From: Pseudomonadota bacterium
Lineage (GTDB): Bacteria; Pseudomonadota; Gammaproteobacteria; Burkholderiales; Burkholderiaceae_C
Assembly: GCA_023460715.1 (NCBI GenBank)
Contig: JAEWPH010000044.1
Span: forward strand, 1 to 33,161
Reading direction: 5' to 3'
DNA length: 33,161 bases
In this document: in pieces, positions 9,585 to 20,425 of the stretch
Numbering within the stretch: position 1 is the stretch's first letter
How the letters are laid out: each line of letters starts with the position of its first letter
Notes under the pieces: generated by a model
What the model was told of the DNA's origin: nothing
Database searches by the model: none
The model's input: only the letters and a program-made list of their open reading frames with translations
Position numbers and translations under genes: made by a program

Positions 9585-10622
9585 ATGGATTCACTGACCC
9601 AGATCGCTCTCGGTTCCGCCGTCACCCTGGCCGCCATGGGCCGGCGCACCGCCGCCTGGAAAGCCGTGCTATGGGGCGCCATCGCCGGCACGCTGCCCGA
9701 CCTGGACGCGTTCATCGACCACGGCAACGCCATTGCCAACATGGTGCGGCACCGCGGCGAGAGCCACGCCCTGCTCTACCTCACGCTGCTGTCCGTGCCG
9801 CTCGGCGGATTGGTGGCCCGGCTGCACGGGGAAACACAGCATTGGCGGCGCTGGTGCTTCGCCTTGTGGCTGGCCCTCATCACGCACCCGCTGCTGGACT
9901 GGATGACGGTCTATGGCACGCAACTGCTGCTCCCATTCACCGACTACCCGTTCGGCGTGGGCAGCATCTTCATCATCGACCCGTTGTACACCGTGCCCCT
10001 GCTGGTGGGTGTCACCGCCGCCCTGCTCCTGCACGACCGAAGGGGCTTGCACTGGAACGGGTGGGGCCTGGTCTGCAGCAGCCTCTACCTGGCCTGGAGC
10101 GTGGCAGCGCAGCACTACGTGACCGGGGTGGCGATGGCCTCGCTGCACACGCAGGGCGTGCGGGCCGAGCGCGTGCTCGTCACGCCGTCCCCCTTCAACA
10201 CCCTGCTGTGGCGGGTGGTCGCCGTCACCCCCACCCAGTACCTCGAAGGCTTCTATGCGCTGGCCGACGGCGATCGGCCCATGCGGTGGAGCCGGCACGA
10301 ACGCGGCGCCGATCTGCTGGCCCGCTACGGGAGCCAGGTGCATGTGCAACGTCTGGAACGCTTCAGCCACGGCTTCATGCGCATGGAACAGGACGCACGC
10401 GGCCATGTCTTTGCGACCGACCTGCGCATGGGCCAGGAGCCGCATTACTTCTTCCACTTCGATCTGGGACCGGCGGATGCCCTGCAGGGCACCGGCGGCC
10501 CCGTCACGCAGGAAGGTACGCGCCCCGACATCGCCGCGGCCCTGCCGGCCTTGTGGCGCCGCATGTGGGGCCGTGACGGAGGCGAAGGGGCTTATGGTTC
10601 AGACGCATCGGGCCGCCCCTGA
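9585..10622 (+). CDS. YdjM-like membrane-bound metal-dependent hydrolase (DUF457)
   Basis: A 345-residue polytopic inner-membrane protein. It opens with MDSLTQIALGSAVTLAAMG, as in YdjM-family proteins. It carries the family's putative metal ligands: GTLPDLDAFID, HRGESHALLY, and THPLLDWMTVYGTQLLLPF. Hydrophobic segments occur around residues 50-70, 80-110, 125-150 and 160-180. The C-terminal 160 residues are soluble, as in longer members of the family. The family is annotated as hydrolases by motif, but the substrate is unknown. In E. coli, ydjM is SOS-regulated; I see no LexA-type palindrome here. The start was chosen because conservation begins at this ATG, and there is no obvious ribosome binding site. 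Confidence 0.85.
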   Translation: MDSLTQIALGSAVTLAAMGRRTAAWKAVLWGAIAGTLPDLDAFIDHGNAIANMVRHRGESHALLYLTLLSVPLGGLVARLHGETQHWRRWCFALWLALITHPLLDWMTVYGTQLLLPFTDYPFGVGSIFIIDPLYTVPLLVGVTAALLLHDRRGLHWNGWGLVCSSLYLAWSVAAQHYVTGVAMASLHTQGVRAERVLVTPSPFNTLLWRVVAVTPTQYLEGFYALADGDRPMRWSRHERGADLLARYGSQVHVQRLERFSHGFMRMEQDARGHVFATDLRMGQEPHYFFHFDLGPADALQGTGGPVTQEGTRPDIAAALPALWRRMWGRDGGEGAYGSDASGRP

Positions 10623-10663
10623 TCCTTCCTGTCTGGCGCCCTCGCTGAAGCGCCCCAACGAAA

Positions 10664-10687
10664 AAGGCCGGCGCATGCGCCGGCCTT
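10664..10687 (-). terminator. Rho-independent terminator of ompW
   Basis: A perfect 24-base palindrome (arms AAGGCCGGCGC and its complement) is followed on the minus strand by a T-run. It lies 26 bases past the ompW stop. The plus-strand side has few Ts, so it serves mainly ompW. Confidence 0.85.
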
Positions 10688-10712
10688 CCCGCCATGAAGG
10701 AAACGGACCGTT

Positions 10713-11348
10713 TTAGAAGCGGTAGCCCACGCCCACGCCCACCAGCAGCGGGTCCACCTTGAACGTGCCCACCTTGGTGCCGGCCGAGCGCACGTCGGTC
10801 TTGATGTAGACCTTCTTCACGTCGAAGTTGAGGGACCAGTTCTTGTCCAGGGCGTAGTCGAAGCCGATCTGGAGCGCGCCGCCAAAGCTGTTCTTCTTGA
10901 CGGAAGGCTGGAGGGCCGCGTCCACGGCGGGGTCGAAGCGCACGCTGGAGAAGCGGGTGTAGTTCACGCCAGCGCCCACGTAGGGCTTGAACGCGCCGAA
11001 GTTGGTGAAGTGGTATTGCGCCGTCAGCGTGGGCGGCAGGTGCTTGAGCGAACCGATCTTGCCCAGATTGCCCAGAGCGCCGTTGGAGCGCAGGTCGTGC
11101 TTTTGCGGGTACGTCAGGATCAGCTCGGCAGCGAAGTTGGGCGAGAAGAAGTAGCTGATGTCGAACTCGGGGAACGTCTTGTCGTTGATGGAAAGACCCA
11201 GGTTGGGGTTGGTGGAGCCCCCGTTGTCGCTGTCCAGGTGCAGGGCACGCACCCGCACTTGCCACGGGCCGACGTCGGCCTGCTGCGCGAAGGCAGCACC
11301 AGAGGTCATTGCGCACAGGACGGCCACGGCCAGCAGATTCTTTTTCAT
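10713..11348 (-). CDS. ompW: OmpW family outer-membrane protein
   Basis: A 211-residue protein with a Sec signal peptide (MKKNLLAVAVLCAMTSGAAFA, cleavage near residue 21) and alternating beta strands. It ends in VGVGYRF, with the terminal Phe that the Bam machinery recognises. Family features include GPWQVRVRALHL at the mature N-terminus, EFDISYFFSPNFAAELILTYPQKHDL, and LPPTLTAQYHF...FKPYVGAGVNYT. OmpW forms an 8-stranded barrel with a narrow hydrophobic channel for small apolar solutes. It sits alone between a terminator and the DUF808 gene. The upstream region shows only a weak promoter. Confidence 0.93.
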   Translation of the reverse strand: MKKNLLAVAVLCAMTSGAAFAQQADVGPWQVRVRALHLDSDNGGSTNPNLGLSINDKTFPEFDISYFFSPNFAAELILTYPQKHDLRSNGALGNLGKIGSLKHLPPTLTAQYHFTNFGAFKPYVGAGVNYTRFSSVRFDPAVDAALQPSVKKNSFGGALQIGFDYALDKNWSLNFDVKKVYIKTDVRSAGTKVGTFKVDPLLVGVGVGYRF

Positions 11349-11502
11349 AGGAACTCGATGCGGTTGAACGGGGACGACCCCCGTGCAACGTATTGGGCCT
11401 ACAAAGCGTAGGGACTGCCTTGCCGCAGATCAAACGCTTCGCCGATGCCGCAGCGTCGCCCGCAGGCGTTGCGCCCGTGCATCGGGCGGCCCATGCAGCC
11501 GG

Positions 11503-12510
11503 TCAGGAGGCGTGGGGCGCAGCACTGCTGCGGCCACGCAGCCGCTGCACCAGCGTGACGCCCATCAACACCACCGCACCCGCCACGATGCCGACCAGCG
11601 CATTGAGTGCGCTGGAAGCCAGCACGCTCCAGAGGCCTGCGGCGGGGCCACGGGCGGCCGCCGCGGCCAGGCCCTCCACGGCGTGCGCCAGCACCGGCAC
11701 GCCATGCACCAGGATGCCGCCGCCGACGAGGAACATGGCTGCGGTGCCCGCCACCGATAGGCCCTTCATGAGCCAGGGCGCCGCGGCGACGATGCCGCGT
11801 CCCAGGGCCCGCGCCACGCTGGCGCGCTTGCGGCTGAGCCACAGGCCCAGGTCGTCGAGCTTGACGATGCCGGCGACGAAGCCGTACACGCCCACCGTCA
11901 TCAGCACGGCGATGCCCGCCAGCACGGCCACCTGCTGGCCGAACGGCGCGTCGGCCACGGTGCCCAGCGTGATGGCGATGATCTCGGCCGACAGGATGAA
12001 GTCGGTGCGCACGGCGCCCTTGACCTTGTCCTTCTCGAAGGCCGCCATGTCCACCGCCGGATGGGCGTTCGCCTGCGCGTGCGCCTCGCGGGCGGCGTCC
12101 TCGCGCGGCGCGTCGTGGCGGTGCAGGAACTTGTGGGCCAGCTTCTCGAACCCTTCGAAGCACAGGAAGGCACCGCCCACCATGAGGAGCGGCGTCACCG
12201 CCCACGGCAGGAAGGCGCTGATCAGCAGTGCCGCCGGCACCAGGATCGCCTTGTTGACCAGCGAGCCCTTGGCCACCGCCCAGACGACGGGCAGTTCCCG
12301 CTCGGCGCGCACGCCCGTGACCTGCTGCGCATTGAGCGCGAGGTCATCGCCCAGCACGCCCGCCGTCTTCTGCGCGGCGACCTTGGTCATGGCGGAGACG
12401 TCGTCGGCCATGGCGGCGCTCTTCTTGGCGGCCACCTTGGTCATGAGGGCCACGTCGTCGAGCACGGTGGCGATATCGTCGAGCAGGGTGAGCAGACTGG
12501 CACCGGCCAT
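11503..12510 (-). CDS. DUF808 / YedI-like inner-membrane protein
   Basis: A 335-residue membrane protein. The N-terminus has a repeated pattern: [21 protein letters not shown], then [27 protein letters not shown]. This is diagnostic of DUF808 (E. coli YedI). Hydrophobic stretches follow around residues 85-115 ([32 protein letters not shown]) and in the second half ([39 protein letters not shown], near-C-terminal [15 protein letters not shown]). A charged insertion ([20 protein letters not shown]) lies in the middle. The biochemical role of the family is unknown. The ATG at 12510 follows a GGAG sequence 8 bases away. Confidence 0.88.
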   Translation of the reverse strand: MAGASLLTLLDDIATVLDDVALMTKVAAKKSAAMADDVSAMTKVAAQKTAGVLGDDLALNAQQVTGVRAERELPVVWAVAKGSLVNKAILVPAALLISAFLPWAVTPLLMVGGAFLCFEGFEKLAHKFLHRHDAPREDAAREAHAQANAHPAVDMAAFEKDKVKGAVRTDFILSAEIIAITLGTVADAPFGQQVAVLAGIAVLMTVGVYGFVAGIVKLDDLGLWLSRKRASVARALGRGIVAAAPWLMKGLSVAGTAAMFLVGGGILVHGVPVLAHAVEGLAAAAARGPAAGLWSVLASSALNALVGIVAGAVVLMGVTLVQRLRGRSSAAPHAS

Positions 12511-12545
12511 GGGAGCGCTCCGGGAGGATGGATCGGAAGCGCATT

Positions 12546-12605
12546 ATCAATAAAAAAGCCCTCAGCGCTTGCCAGACAAGCGCTGAGAGCTATGGTTTTG
12601 ATAGT
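12546..12605 (-). terminator. purL terminator built from a dispersed repeat (copy 3)
   Basis: On the minus strand ATAGCT precedes an 11-bp perfect stem (CTCAGCGCTTG / CAAGCGCTGAG, 12561-12587) with a 5-base loop and then GGCTTTTTTA. It is a strong intrinsic terminator 38 bases past purL. It also has the core layout of the repeat family (ATAGCT, GCGCTT, AAGCGC), the only copy oriented on the minus strand. Confidence 0.85.
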
Positions 12606-12624
12606 GCGCCGATGCGGTGCGCGG

Positions 12625-15600
12625 TCAGCCCACCCACTTGCGCGCGTTGCGCCAGATGCGCATCCAGGCGCTGAACTGGTCAGCGTCGCCGCTGGTCCAG
12701 CTCATCTGGATGTTGCGGAACACGCGCTCGGGGTGCGGCATCATGGCCGTGAAGCGGCCGTCCGCCGTGGTCACCGCCGTCAGGCCGCCCGCGCTGCCGT
12801 TCGGGTTGAACGGGTACTGCTCGGTGGCCTGGCCGTGGTTGTCCACGTAACGCATCGCCGCAATCGCCTGCGCCGCATTGCCGCGGCGGCTGAAGTTGGC
12901 GTAGCCCTCGCCGTGCGCCACGGCGATCGGCAGGCGGCTGCCCGCCATGCCGGCGAAGAACAGGCTGGGCGACTCCAGCACTTCCACCAGCGACAGGCGG
13001 GCCTCGAAGCGCTCGCTCTGGTTGGTGGTGAAGCGCGGCCAGGCTTCGGCGCCGGGGATGATGTCGGCCAGTTCGGCGAACATCTGGCAGCCGTTGCACA
13101 CGCCCAGGCCGAACGTGTCCGCGCGGCCGAAGAAGCCCTTGAACTGATCCGCCAGCACCGGGTTGAAGGTGATCGAACGCGCCCAGCCGATGCCGGCGCC
13201 CAGCGTGTCGCCGTAGCTGAAGCCACCGCAGGCCACCACGCCCTTGAAGTCGGCCAGCCTGGCGCGGCCGGTCTGCAGGTCGGTCATATGCACGTCGTAC
13301 GCCTCGAAGCCCGCCTCGGTGAAGGCATAGGCCATCTCGATGTGCGAGTTCACGCCCTGCTCGCGCAGGATGGCGACCTTCGGCTTGGCCAGGTTCAGGA
13401 ACGGTGCGGCCACGTTCTCGGTCGGGTCGAACGTCAGGGCGACGTGCAGGCCCGGGTCGTTCGGCTCGCCGGCAGCGGCGTGCTCGGCATCGGCGCAGGC
13501 GGGGTTGTCGCGCTGCTGGCAGATCTTCCAGCTCACGGCGTCCCACACCTGGTGCAGGTCGGACAGCGTGGCGCTGAACACGCTCTTGGCATCGCGCCAT
13601 ACCTGCAGCTCGCCCTTGCCCACGTCCATGCTGGACGACTGCGGGCGCGTCTTGCCGACGAAGTGGCTCCACTTACTCAGGCCGTGCTCGCGCAGCGTCT
13701 GCATCACGTCATTGCGGTCGGCCGTGCGCACCTGCAGCACCACGCCCAGCTCTTCGTTGAACAGCGCCTTCAGCGTGAGTTCTTCGCGGCGCGCGCTCAC
13801 CTGCTGCGCCCAGTTCTTGGCGTCGCCGGTTTCCATGCGGCTGTCGCTGATGCCGTCGCCTTCGGTGACCAGCATGTCCACGTTCAGCGCCACGCCCACG
13901 TGGCCCGCGAAGGCCATCTCGGCGGCAGCGGCCAGCAGGCCGCCGTCGCTGCGGTCGTGGTAGGCCAGGATCTGGCCCTTGGCGCGCAGCGCGTTCACGG
14001 CATTGACCAGGTTCACCAGGTCTTGCGCGTCGTCCAGGTCGGGCGCCACGTCACCGCTCTGGCCCAGCACCTGCCCCAGGATGGAGCCGCCCATGCGGCC
14101 CTGGCCCTTGCCCAGGTCGACCAGCACCAGCGTGGTGTCCTCTTCCGTGGCGTTGAGCTGCGGCGTGAGCGTGCCGCGCACGTCGGCCAGCGTGGCGAAG
14201 GCGCTCACGATCAGGCTCACGGGCGAGGTCACCTTCTTGGCCGCGCCGGACGCGTCCTTCCACTGCGTCCGCATGGACAGGCTGTCCTTGCCCACGGGGA
14301 TGCTGATGCCTAAAGCGGGGCACAGCTCCATGCCCACGGCCTTGACCGTGGCGTACAGATCGGCGTCTTCACCGGCTTCGCCGCAGGCGGCCATCCAGTT
14401 GGCGGACAGCTTCACGCGCGGCAACTCGATGGGCGCGGCCAGCAGGTTGGTGATGGCCTCGGCCACGGCCATGCGGCCCGATGCGGGCGCGTCGATGGCA
14501 GCCAGCGGCGTGCGCTCGCCCATGCTCATCGCCTCGCCGGCAAAGCCTTTGTAATCGGCCAGCGTGACGGCGCAATCCGCCACCGGCACCTGCCAGGGGC
14601 CGACCATCTGGTCGCGGTGGCTCAGGCCGCCCACCGTGCGGTCGCCGATGGTGATCAGGAAGCGCTTGGACGCCACCGTGGGGTGCGCCAGCACGTCGAT
14701 CACGGCCTTTTGCAGCGGCACGCCGGTCAGGTCGATGGGCGCCAGTTCCCGCTTCACTGTGGTCACGTCGCGGTGCATCTTGGGCGGCTTGCCCAGCAGC
14801 ACTTCCATGGGCATGTCGACGGGCAGCTTCTGCTCGCCGGCGGCGACAGCCGTGTCGTCCAGCACCAGCTGACGCTCGCCCGTGGCCGTGCCGATCACAG
14901 CGAAGGGGCAGCGCTCGCGCTCGCAGAACGCGCGGAACTGCGCGAGCGATTCGGGCGCGATGGCCAGCACGTAACGTTCCTGGCTTTCGTTGGACCAGAT
15001 TTCCTTGGGCGCCATGCCCGACTCTTCGAGCTGCACGGCGCGCAGGTCGAAACGTGCGCCGCGGCCGGCGTCGTTGGTCAGCTCAGGGAAGGCATTGGAC
15101 AGGCCGCCCGCGCCCACGTCGTGGATCGCCAGGATGGGGTTGGCCGCGCCTTGTGCCCAGCAGTGGTTGATGACCTCTTGCGCGCGGCGCTCGATCTCGG
15201 GGTTGCCGCGCTGCACGGAGTCGAAGTCCAGCTCGGCCGCGTTCGCGCCCGTGGCCATCGAACTGGCCGCGCTGCCGCCCATGCCGATGCGCATGCCGGG
15301 GCCGCCCAGCTGGATCAGCAGCGAGCCGGCCGGGAACTCGATCTTCTGCGTGAGGCCGGAATCGATCACGCCCACGCCGCCCGCGATCATGATGGGCTTG
15401 TGGTAGCCGCGATCGATGCCGCCCACGGTCTGCTCGTATTCGCGGAAGTAGCCCAGCAGATTGGGACGGCCGAATTCGTTGTTGAACGCGGCGCCGCCCA
15501 GCGGGCCCTCGACCATGATCTGCAGCGGGCTGGCGATGTGCTCGGGCTTGCCGAACTCGCCACCCCACAGCTTGGACACGGTGAAGCCGGTCAGGCCGGC

Positions 15601-16635
15601 CTTGGGCTTGGAGCCCCGGCCCGTGGCGCCTTCATCGCGGATCTCGCCACCCGCGCCGGTCGATGCGCCGGGGAAGGGCGAGATCGCCGTCGGGTGGTTG
15701 TGCGTTTCCACCTTCATCAGGATGTGGTTGGTCGCACTACTCTTCTCATAGCTGGAAGCGCTTGACCCACCTGCGCCGGAGGCCATTTTGGCCACAAAAC
15801 GCTCCACCGGCACGCCTTCCATGATGGAGGCGTTGTCCGAGTACGCCACCACCGTGTGCTGGGGCGCCAGCTGGTGGGTGTTGCGGATCATGGCGAACAG
15901 GCTCTTGTCCTGCTTTGTGCCATCGATGGTGAACTGCGCGTTGAAAATCTTGTGGCGGCAGTGCTCGCTGTTGGCCTGCGCGAACATCATCAGTTCCACA
16001 TCGGTCGGGTTGCGCTTGAGGGCCGTGAAGGCGTTGACCAGGTAGTCGATCTCGTCATCCGCCAGCGCCAGGCCCCAGCGGGTGTTGGACGCCACCAGCG
16101 CCGCGCGGCCGCCGCCCAGCACGTCGACGAACTCCATCGGCGCGGCCGGCAGCTCCGTGAACAGGCCGGACGCATCGGCGCGGCTCCACACCACCGATTC
16201 GGTCATGCGGTCGTGCAGCAACGCGGCGATCTGCTGGCGTTGCGCCTCGGTCAGCTCCGGCGCGCCTCCCAGCAGGCCGGCCTTGAGCGCCACGCGGTAC
16301 TCGGTAATGCGCTCCACGCGGCGGATGTCCAGGCCGCAGTTGCGGGCGATGTCCGTCGCCTTGGAGGCCCAGGGCGACACCGTGCCGATGCGCGGCGTGA
16401 CGATGATGGCGGGGCCGTCGGCCGGGCCGGTGTAGGCATCGCCATAGGTGAGCAGCGCCGACAGGCGATCGCGCTCGGCGGGCGTGGGTTCGGCATCGGT
16501 CGCCACCACATGCACGAAGCGCGCTGCAATGCCGGTGATCTTGGGGTGGATGGCCTCGAGGGCGGGCTGCAGTTGCTGGGCGCGGAAGGAGCTGAGGGCA
16601 TTGCCGCCCTCCAGCTGGGTCAAGTGCAAGGTCAC
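12625..16635 (-). CDS. purL: Phosphoribosylformylglycinamidine synthase
   Basis: A 1336-residue, large single-chain PurL. It makes FGAM from FGAR, glutamine and ATP in purine synthesis. In order: an N-terminal PurS-like domain (ELPAAP...), a first synthetase domain with [11 protein letters not shown] and [42 protein letters not shown], a second synthetase half ([39 protein letters not shown]), and a C-terminal glutaminase with nucleophile Cys1180 in GVCNGCQMF and HPERVFRN. The start is GTG at 16635, giving [12 protein letters not shown] repeat copy lies within the coding sequence at about residues 282-299, just before [12 protein letters not shown], in a normally variable loop. It is transcribed divergently from map. 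A TAAAAT box lies at 16743-16748 (minus). Confidence 0.96.
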   Translation of the reverse strand: MTLHLTQLEGGNALSSFRAQQLQPALEAIHPKITGIAARFVHVVATDAEPTPAERDRLSALLTYGDAYTGPADGPAIIVTPRIGTVSPWASKATDIARNCGLDIRRVERITEYRVALKAGLLGGAPELTEAQRQQIAALLHDRMTESVVWSRADASGLFTELPAAPMEFVDVLGGGRAALVASNTRWGLALADDEIDYLVNAFTALKRNPTDVELMMFAQANSEHCRHKIFNAQFTIDGTKQDKSLFAMIRNTHQLAPQHTVVAYSDNASIMEGVPVERFVAKMASGAGGSSASSYEKSSATNHILMKVETHNHPTAISPFPGASTGAGGEIRDEGATGRGSKPKAGLTGFTVSKLWGGEFGKPEHIASPLQIMVEGPLGGAAFNNEFGRPNLLGYFREYEQTVGGIDRGYHKPIMIAGGVGVIDSGLTQKIEFPAGSLLIQLGGPGMRIGMGGSAASSMATGANAAELDFDSVQRGNPEIERRAQEVINHCWAQGAANPILAIHDVGAGGLSNAFPELTNDAGRGARFDLRAVQLEESGMAPKEIWSNESQERYVLAIAPESLAQFRAFCERERCPFAVIGTATGERQLVLDDTAVAAGEQKLPVDMPMEVLLGKPPKMHRDVTTVKRELAPIDLTGVPLQKAVIDVLAHPTVASKRFLITIGDRTVGGLSHRDQMVGPWQVPVADCAVTLADYKGFAGEAMSMGERTPLAAIDAPASGRMAVAEAITNLLAAPIELPRVKLSANWMAACGEAGEDADLYATVKAVGMELCPALGISIPVGKDSLSMRTQWKDASGAAKKVTSPVSLIVSAFATLADVRGTLTPQLNATEEDTTLVLVDLGKGQGRMGGSILGQVLGQSGDVAPDLDDAQDLVNLVNAVNALRAKGQILAYHDRSDGGLLAAAAEMAFAGHVGVALNVDMLVTEGDGISDSRMETGDAKNWAQQVSARREELTLKALFNEELGVVLQVRTADRNDVMQTLREHGLSKWSHFVGKTRPQSSSMDVGKGELQVWRDAKSVFSATLSDLHQVWDAVSWKICQQRDNPACADAEHAAAGEPNDPGLHVALTFDPTENVAAPFLNLAKPKVAILREQGVNSHIEMAYAFTEAGFEAYDVHMTDLQTGRARLADFKGVVACGGFSYGDTLGAGIGWARSITFNPVLADQFKGFFGRADTFGLGVCNGCQMFAELADIIPGAEAWPRFTTNQSERFEARLSLVEVLESPSLFFAGMAGSRLPIAVAHGEGYANFSRRGNAAQAIAAMRYVDNHGQATEQYPFNPNGSAGGLTAVTTADGRFTAMMPHPERVFRNIQMSWTSGDADQFSAWMRIWRNARKWVG
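15740..15791 (+). repeat. Dispersed palindromic repeat, copy 4, inside purL
   Basis: ATAGCT, GGAAGCGCTTG, a short loop and GCGCCGGAGGCCATTTTGG match the other copies. It is read through in frame by purL on the opposite strand, encoding a Ser/Gly/Ala-rich stretch ([16 protein letters not shown]). Confidence 0.65.
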
Positions 16636-16800
16636 GGTAGCGGCCTGTGTGGTGGGGAAACGGGGCGATGAAGAGCGCCATGCCGGGCGGCCGCTGAATG
16701 GGGCCGCGGCGTGCGGGGCGCCGGTATCTTTGGAAACCCTGCATTTTAGCGGTGCCGGCCCGCCACCCGCCGGCTGGCTGCAGGGAATGGGACCGGGTGG

Positions 16801-16806
16801 GATAAT
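16801..16806 (+). promoter_or_regulatory. -10-like box directly upstream of map
   Basis: GATAAT ends eight bases before the map ATG, predicting a leader of about two bases. No ribosome binding site and no convincing -35 box are present. Confidence 0.45.
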
Positions 16807-16814
16807 TCGGCCCC

Positions 16815-17630
16815 ATGAGCATCAACATCAAAGACGCCGCGGGCATCGCGGGCATGCGCGAAGCGTGCCGGCTCGCCTCGGAAGTGCTGGACTACATCGC
16901 GCCTCACATCCGTCCCGGCATCACCACCAAGGACGTCGACCGCCTGGGCGCCGAATGCATGACCCAGCAGGGCACCGTGTCCGCCACCATCGGCTACCAG
17001 CCGCCGGGCTACCCGCCCTACCCCGGCCACCTGTGCACCTCGCTCAACAACGTGGTCTGCCACGGCATCCCGAACGACAAGCCCCTGAAGAAGGGCGACA
17101 TCATGAACGTGGACGTCACCGTGATCACCAAGGACGGCTGGTACGGCGACAACAGCCGCATGTACCTGATCGGCGACGTCTCCATCGCGGCCAAGCGGCT
17201 GTGCGCGTTGACCTTCGACGCCATGTGGCTGGGCATCCAGCAGGTCAAGCCGGGCGCGCGCCTGGGCGACGTGGGCCATGCCATCCAGAAGTTCGCCGAG
17301 GGGCATGGCTTGTCGGTGGTGCGCGAGTTCTGCGGCCACGGCATCGGCCAGAAGTTCCATGAAGAGCCGCAGGTGCTGCACTACGGCCGCCCCGGCACGC
17401 TGGAAGAGCTGGTGCCGGGCATGGTCTTCACGATCGAACCCATGCTCAACGCAGGCCGGCGCGAGGTGAAGGAACACGGCAACGACGGCTGGACCATCGT
17501 CACCAAGGACCGCAGCCTGTCGGCCCAATGGGAGCACACCGTCCTCGTCACCGAGACGGGCTACGAGGTGATGACCCTGTCGGCGGGCTCCCCGCCGTTG
17601 CCTCCGTTCGTGACCGCCACGCGCACCTGA
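16815..17630 (+). CDS. map: Methionine aminopeptidase, type I
   Basis: A 271-residue cytosolic metalloprotease that removes the initiator Met after deformylation. Ligands line up with E. coli MAP: D100, D112, H175 ([17 protein letters not shown]), E208 (TIEPM) and E240 (QWEHT), plus the substrate His83 in VCHGIP. Length fits the short bacterial type I form (E. coli 264). The ATG at 16815 starts [17 protein letters not shown], as in the family. The gene diverges from purL and precedes glnD by 84 bases that contain a hairpin. The deformylase gene lies 2.8 kb further on, facing the other way. Confidence 0.96.
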   Translation: MSINIKDAAGIAGMREACRLASEVLDYIAPHIRPGITTKDVDRLGAECMTQQGTVSATIGYQPPGYPPYPGHLCTSLNNVVCHGIPNDKPLKKGDIMNVDVTVITKDGWYGDNSRMYLIGDVSIAAKRLCALTFDAMWLGIQQVKPGARLGDVGHAIQKFAEGHGLSVVREFCGHGIGQKFHEEPQVLHYGRPGTLEELVPGMVFTIEPMLNAGRREVKEHGNDGWTIVTKDRSLSAQWEHTVLVTETGYEVMTLSAGSPPLPPFVTATRT

Positions 17631-17636
17631 CGGCCA

Positions 17637-17655
17637 GCCGCCACACGGTGGCGGC
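17637..17655 (+). other. Strong hairpin between map and glnD
   Basis: GCCGCCAC and GTGGCGGC form a perfect 8-bp stem with a 3-base loop, six bases after the map stop. No U-tract follows, so it is more likely an mRNA-stabilising or attenuating hairpin than an intrinsic terminator. Confidence 0.45.
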
Positions 17656-17714
17656 CGCCTCCCGGGGTCACGTTCGGCGTGTCCATCGCATGTTTCTTGC
17701 ATGATGCCGCTGCC

Positions 17715-20351
17715 ATGTCCCTTCGCACGCCCTCGCTCCCTTCCACTCCCGCCTGCCTAGCGGAGCTGCACGCTCTGCGCGATACCTACCGGCAGGAAAA
17801 GGCCGCACTGCTGGCCTCGCTGGCGTCCGCCGGCGCCTCCACGCGCAGCATCCGCACGTTGCTGGCGCGGCTGTCGGCACTGACGGACCGGCTGCTGTGC
17901 CAGCTCTGGCACCGGGCCGGCCTGCCGCAAGACGTGGTCCTGGCGGCGGTCGGTGGCTACGGCCGTGCGCAGCTGTTTCCACACTCTGACGTCGACGTGC
18001 TGGTGCTGCTGCCCGCAACGGCCGACTCTGGCGACTGCGGCCCGCTGCGCGCGCCGATCGAGGCCTTCATCGGCAGCTGCTGGGATGCGGGGCTCGAGAT
18101 CGGCTCCAGCGTGCGCACCGTGGCCGAATGCCTCACCGAGTCCGCCGCCGACGTCACCGTGCAAACCTCGCTGCTGGAGGCCCGGCGCATCTGCGGCAGC
18201 CAGGCGCTGTTCGACGAGTTCAGGGTGCGCTACGACCAGCAGATGGACCCCGCCGCCTTCCTCGTCGCCAAGACGCTGGAGATGCGCCAGCGCCACAACA
18301 AGTACGAGAACACGCCCTACTCCCTGGAGCCCAACTGCAAGGAATCCCCGGGCGGCCTGCGCGATCTGCAGACCGTGCTGTGGGTGGCGCGCGCAGCCGG
18401 CCTCGGCAGCCACTGGAGCGAGCTGGCTGCCAGCGGCCTGGCCACGCCGCTCGAGGTGAATGCCATCGAGCGCACGGAAGCGCTGTTGTTCCTGATCCGC
18501 ACCCGCCTGCATGCCATTGCCGGCCGGCACGAAGACCGGCTGGTGTTCGACCTGCAGACGGCCGTGGCCGAGGCCTTCGGCTACCGATCCACCTCGCCCG
18601 ACGGCAAGCGCTTGGCCATGCGCGCCAGCGAGACGCTGATGCGCCGCTACTACTGGGCCGCCAAGGCCGTGTCCCAGCTCAGCCAGATCCTGCTGCTGAA
18701 CATCGAGGAACGGCTCAGCCCCTCCACGCACGAGCTGCGCCGCATCAACGATCGCTTCTTCGACAAGGCCGGCCTGATCGAGGTCGCCAGCGACGACCTG
18801 TACGAGAAGCATCCGCACGCCATCCTCGAAACCTTCTTGCTCTACGAGACCACGCCCGGCCTGCAGGACCTGTCGGTGCGCACGCTGCGCGCGCTTTACA
18901 ACGCGCGGGGCGTGATGGATGCGGCATTCCGCCGCGACCCCGTCAACCGCGCCAACTTCATGCGCATCCTCAAACAGCCGTCGGGCATCACCCACGCCAT
19001 GCGGCTGATGAACCAGACCTCGGTGCTGGGGCGCTACCTGTGGCCGTTCCGGCGCATCGTCGGGCAGATGCAGCACGACCTGTTCCACGTCTACACCGTG
19101 GACCAGCACATCCTGATGGTGCTGCGCAACGTGCGCCGCTTCTTCATGCCCGAGCACGCGCATGAGTACCCCTTCTGCTCGCAATTGGCCGGCGGCTGGG
19201 ACAAGCCCTGGCTGCTCTATCTGGCCGCGCTGTTCCACGACATCGGCAAGGGCCGCGGAGGTGACCACTCCAAGATCGGCGCCGAGGAAGTGCGCCACTT
19301 CTGTCGCCAGCACGGCGTGGGCAAGGACGATGCGGCCCTCGTCGAATTCCTGGTCAGTGAACATCTGGCCATGAGCCAAGTGGCGCAGAAGCAGGATCTG
19401 TCGGACCCCGACGTGATCGGGGCCTTCGCGCGCCGGGTGGGCAACGAGCGCAACCTGACGGCGCTGTACCTGCTGACCGTGGCCGACATCCGCGGCACCA
19501 GCCCCAAGGTCTGGAACGCCTGGAAGGGCAAGCTGCTGGAAGACCTGTACCGCGCCACGCTGCGCACCCTGGGCGGCCGCGCACCCGACGCCGCGGCTGA
19601 AATCGAAGCCCGCAAGCGCGAGGCGCTGGTGCTGCTGGCACTGAGCGCCCAGCCTTTCGAGGCCCACAAGAAGCTGTGGGACACGCTCGACGTGGGTTAC
19701 TTCATGCGCCACGAGGCAGCCGACATCGCCTGGCACACGCGCCATCTCTCGCGCTTCGTGGGTTCCGCCAAGCCGGTGGTACGGGCACGCCAGTCGCTGG
19801 CGGGCGAGGGACTGCAGGTCATGGTCTATGCGGCGGATCAGCCCGACCTGTTCGCCCGCATCTGCGGCTACTTCGACCGGGCGGGCTTCAGCATCCTGGA
19901 CGCGCGTGTGCACACGGCGAACAACGGCTACGCGCTGGACACGTTCCAGGTCGTGGCCTCCGACCAGGCCGGGCACTACCGCGAGCTGACCAACATGGTG
20001 GAAAACGGCCTGGTGCAGGCCATCGAGGAAGGCGGCCCCCTGCCCGAGCCGGCCCGACGGCGCGTGTCGCGGCGCGTGAAGAGCTTTCCCATCGCGCCCC
20101 GCGTGGCACTGCGCCCGGACGAAAAGGCACAACGCTGGCTCATCAGTATCTCTGCCAGCGACCGCGCGGGCCTGCTGTACCTGGTGGCGCGGGTGCTGTC
20201 GCAGCACCACCTCAGCGTGCAACTGGCCAAGGTCAGCACGCTGGGCGAGCGCGTCGAAGACACCTTCCTGGTGCAAGGGCCCGAACTGCAGAACAACGCG
20301 CGGCAGATCCAGATCGAGACCGAGCTGCTCGACACGCTGTCAGCGCACTGA
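17715..20351 (+). CDS. glnD: Bifunctional uridylyltransferase/uridylyl-removing enzyme (PII regulator)
   Basis: An 878-residue cytosolic nitrogen sensor that uridylylates and deuridylylates PII proteins in response to glutamine. Domains in order: a nucleotidyltransferase with GGYGR (80-84) and SDVDV (D92, D94), a linker with [12 protein letters not shown], an HD phosphohydrolase with [12 protein letters not shown] (H508, D509), and two C-terminal ACT domains (near [26 protein letters not shown] and [20 protein letters not shown]). An in-frame GTG at 17679 is an alternative start. The ATG was preferred because a CATGAT -10-like box ends nine bases before it, as in several neighbours, but neither has a ribosome binding site. 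The stop abuts repeat copy 5. Confidence 0.95.
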   Translation: MSLRTPSLPSTPACLAELHALRDTYRQEKAALLASLASAGASTRSIRTLLARLSALTDRLLCQLWHRAGLPQDVVLAAVGGYGRAQLFPHSDVDVLVLLPATADSGDCGPLRAPIEAFIGSCWDAGLEIGSSVRTVAECLTESAADVTVQTSLLEARRICGSQALFDEFRVRYDQQMDPAAFLVAKTLEMRQRHNKYENTPYSLEPNCKESPGGLRDLQTVLWVARAAGLGSHWSELAASGLATPLEVNAIERTEALLFLIRTRLHAIAGRHEDRLVFDLQTAVAEAFGYRSTSPDGKRLAMRASETLMRRYYWAAKAVSQLSQILLLNIEERLSPSTHELRRINDRFFDKAGLIEVASDDLYEKHPHAILETFLLYETTPGLQDLSVRTLRALYNARGVMDAAFRRDPVNRANFMRILKQPSGITHAMRLMNQTSVLGRYLWPFRRIVGQMQHDLFHVYTVDQHILMVLRNVRRFFMPEHAHEYPFCSQLAGGWDKPWLLYLAALFHDIGKGRGGDHSKIGAEEVRHFCRQHGVGKDDAALVEFLVSEHLAMSQVAQKQDLSDPDVIGAFARRVGNERNLTALYLLTVADIRGTSPKVWNAWKGKLLEDLYRATLRTLGGRAPDAAAEIEARKREALVLLALSAQPFEAHKKLWDTLDVGYFMRHEAADIAWHTRHLSRFVGSAKPVVRARQSLAGEGLQVMVYAADQPDLFARICGYFDRAGFSILDARVHTANNGYALDTFQVVASDQAGHYRELTNMVENGLVQAIEEGGPLPEPARRRVSRRVKSFPIAPRVALRPDEKAQRWLISISASDRAGLLYLVARVLSQHHLSVQLAKVSTLGERVEDTFLVQGPELQNNARQIQIETELLDTLSAH

Positions 20352-20410
20352 TTGCTACTTTTTATATAGCATCATGCGCTTATTCATCAAGCGCTGCAGC
20401 CTGTTTGGTA
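20352..20410 (+). repeat. Dispersed palindromic repeat, copy 5
   Basis: It starts at the base after the glnD stop. TTGCTA, ATAGCATCATGCGCTTATT, AAGCGCT and CCTGTTTGG are nearly identical in layout and sequence to copy 6. It lies between the convergent glnD and def and may help end one or both transcripts. Confidence 0.75.
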
Positions 20411-20425
20411 CGCAACAGGTCGACG

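Noticed and set aside
12061..14313. Long open frame (750 codons) on the plus strand opposite purL and the DUF808 gene
   Set aside because: It is antisense to the strongly conserved purL and has a His/Arg/Ala/Val-rich composition typical of a GC-rich shadow frame.
17757..20276. Long minus-strand frame opposite glnD
   Set aside because: It is complementary to conserved glnD codons and shows no domain or signal.
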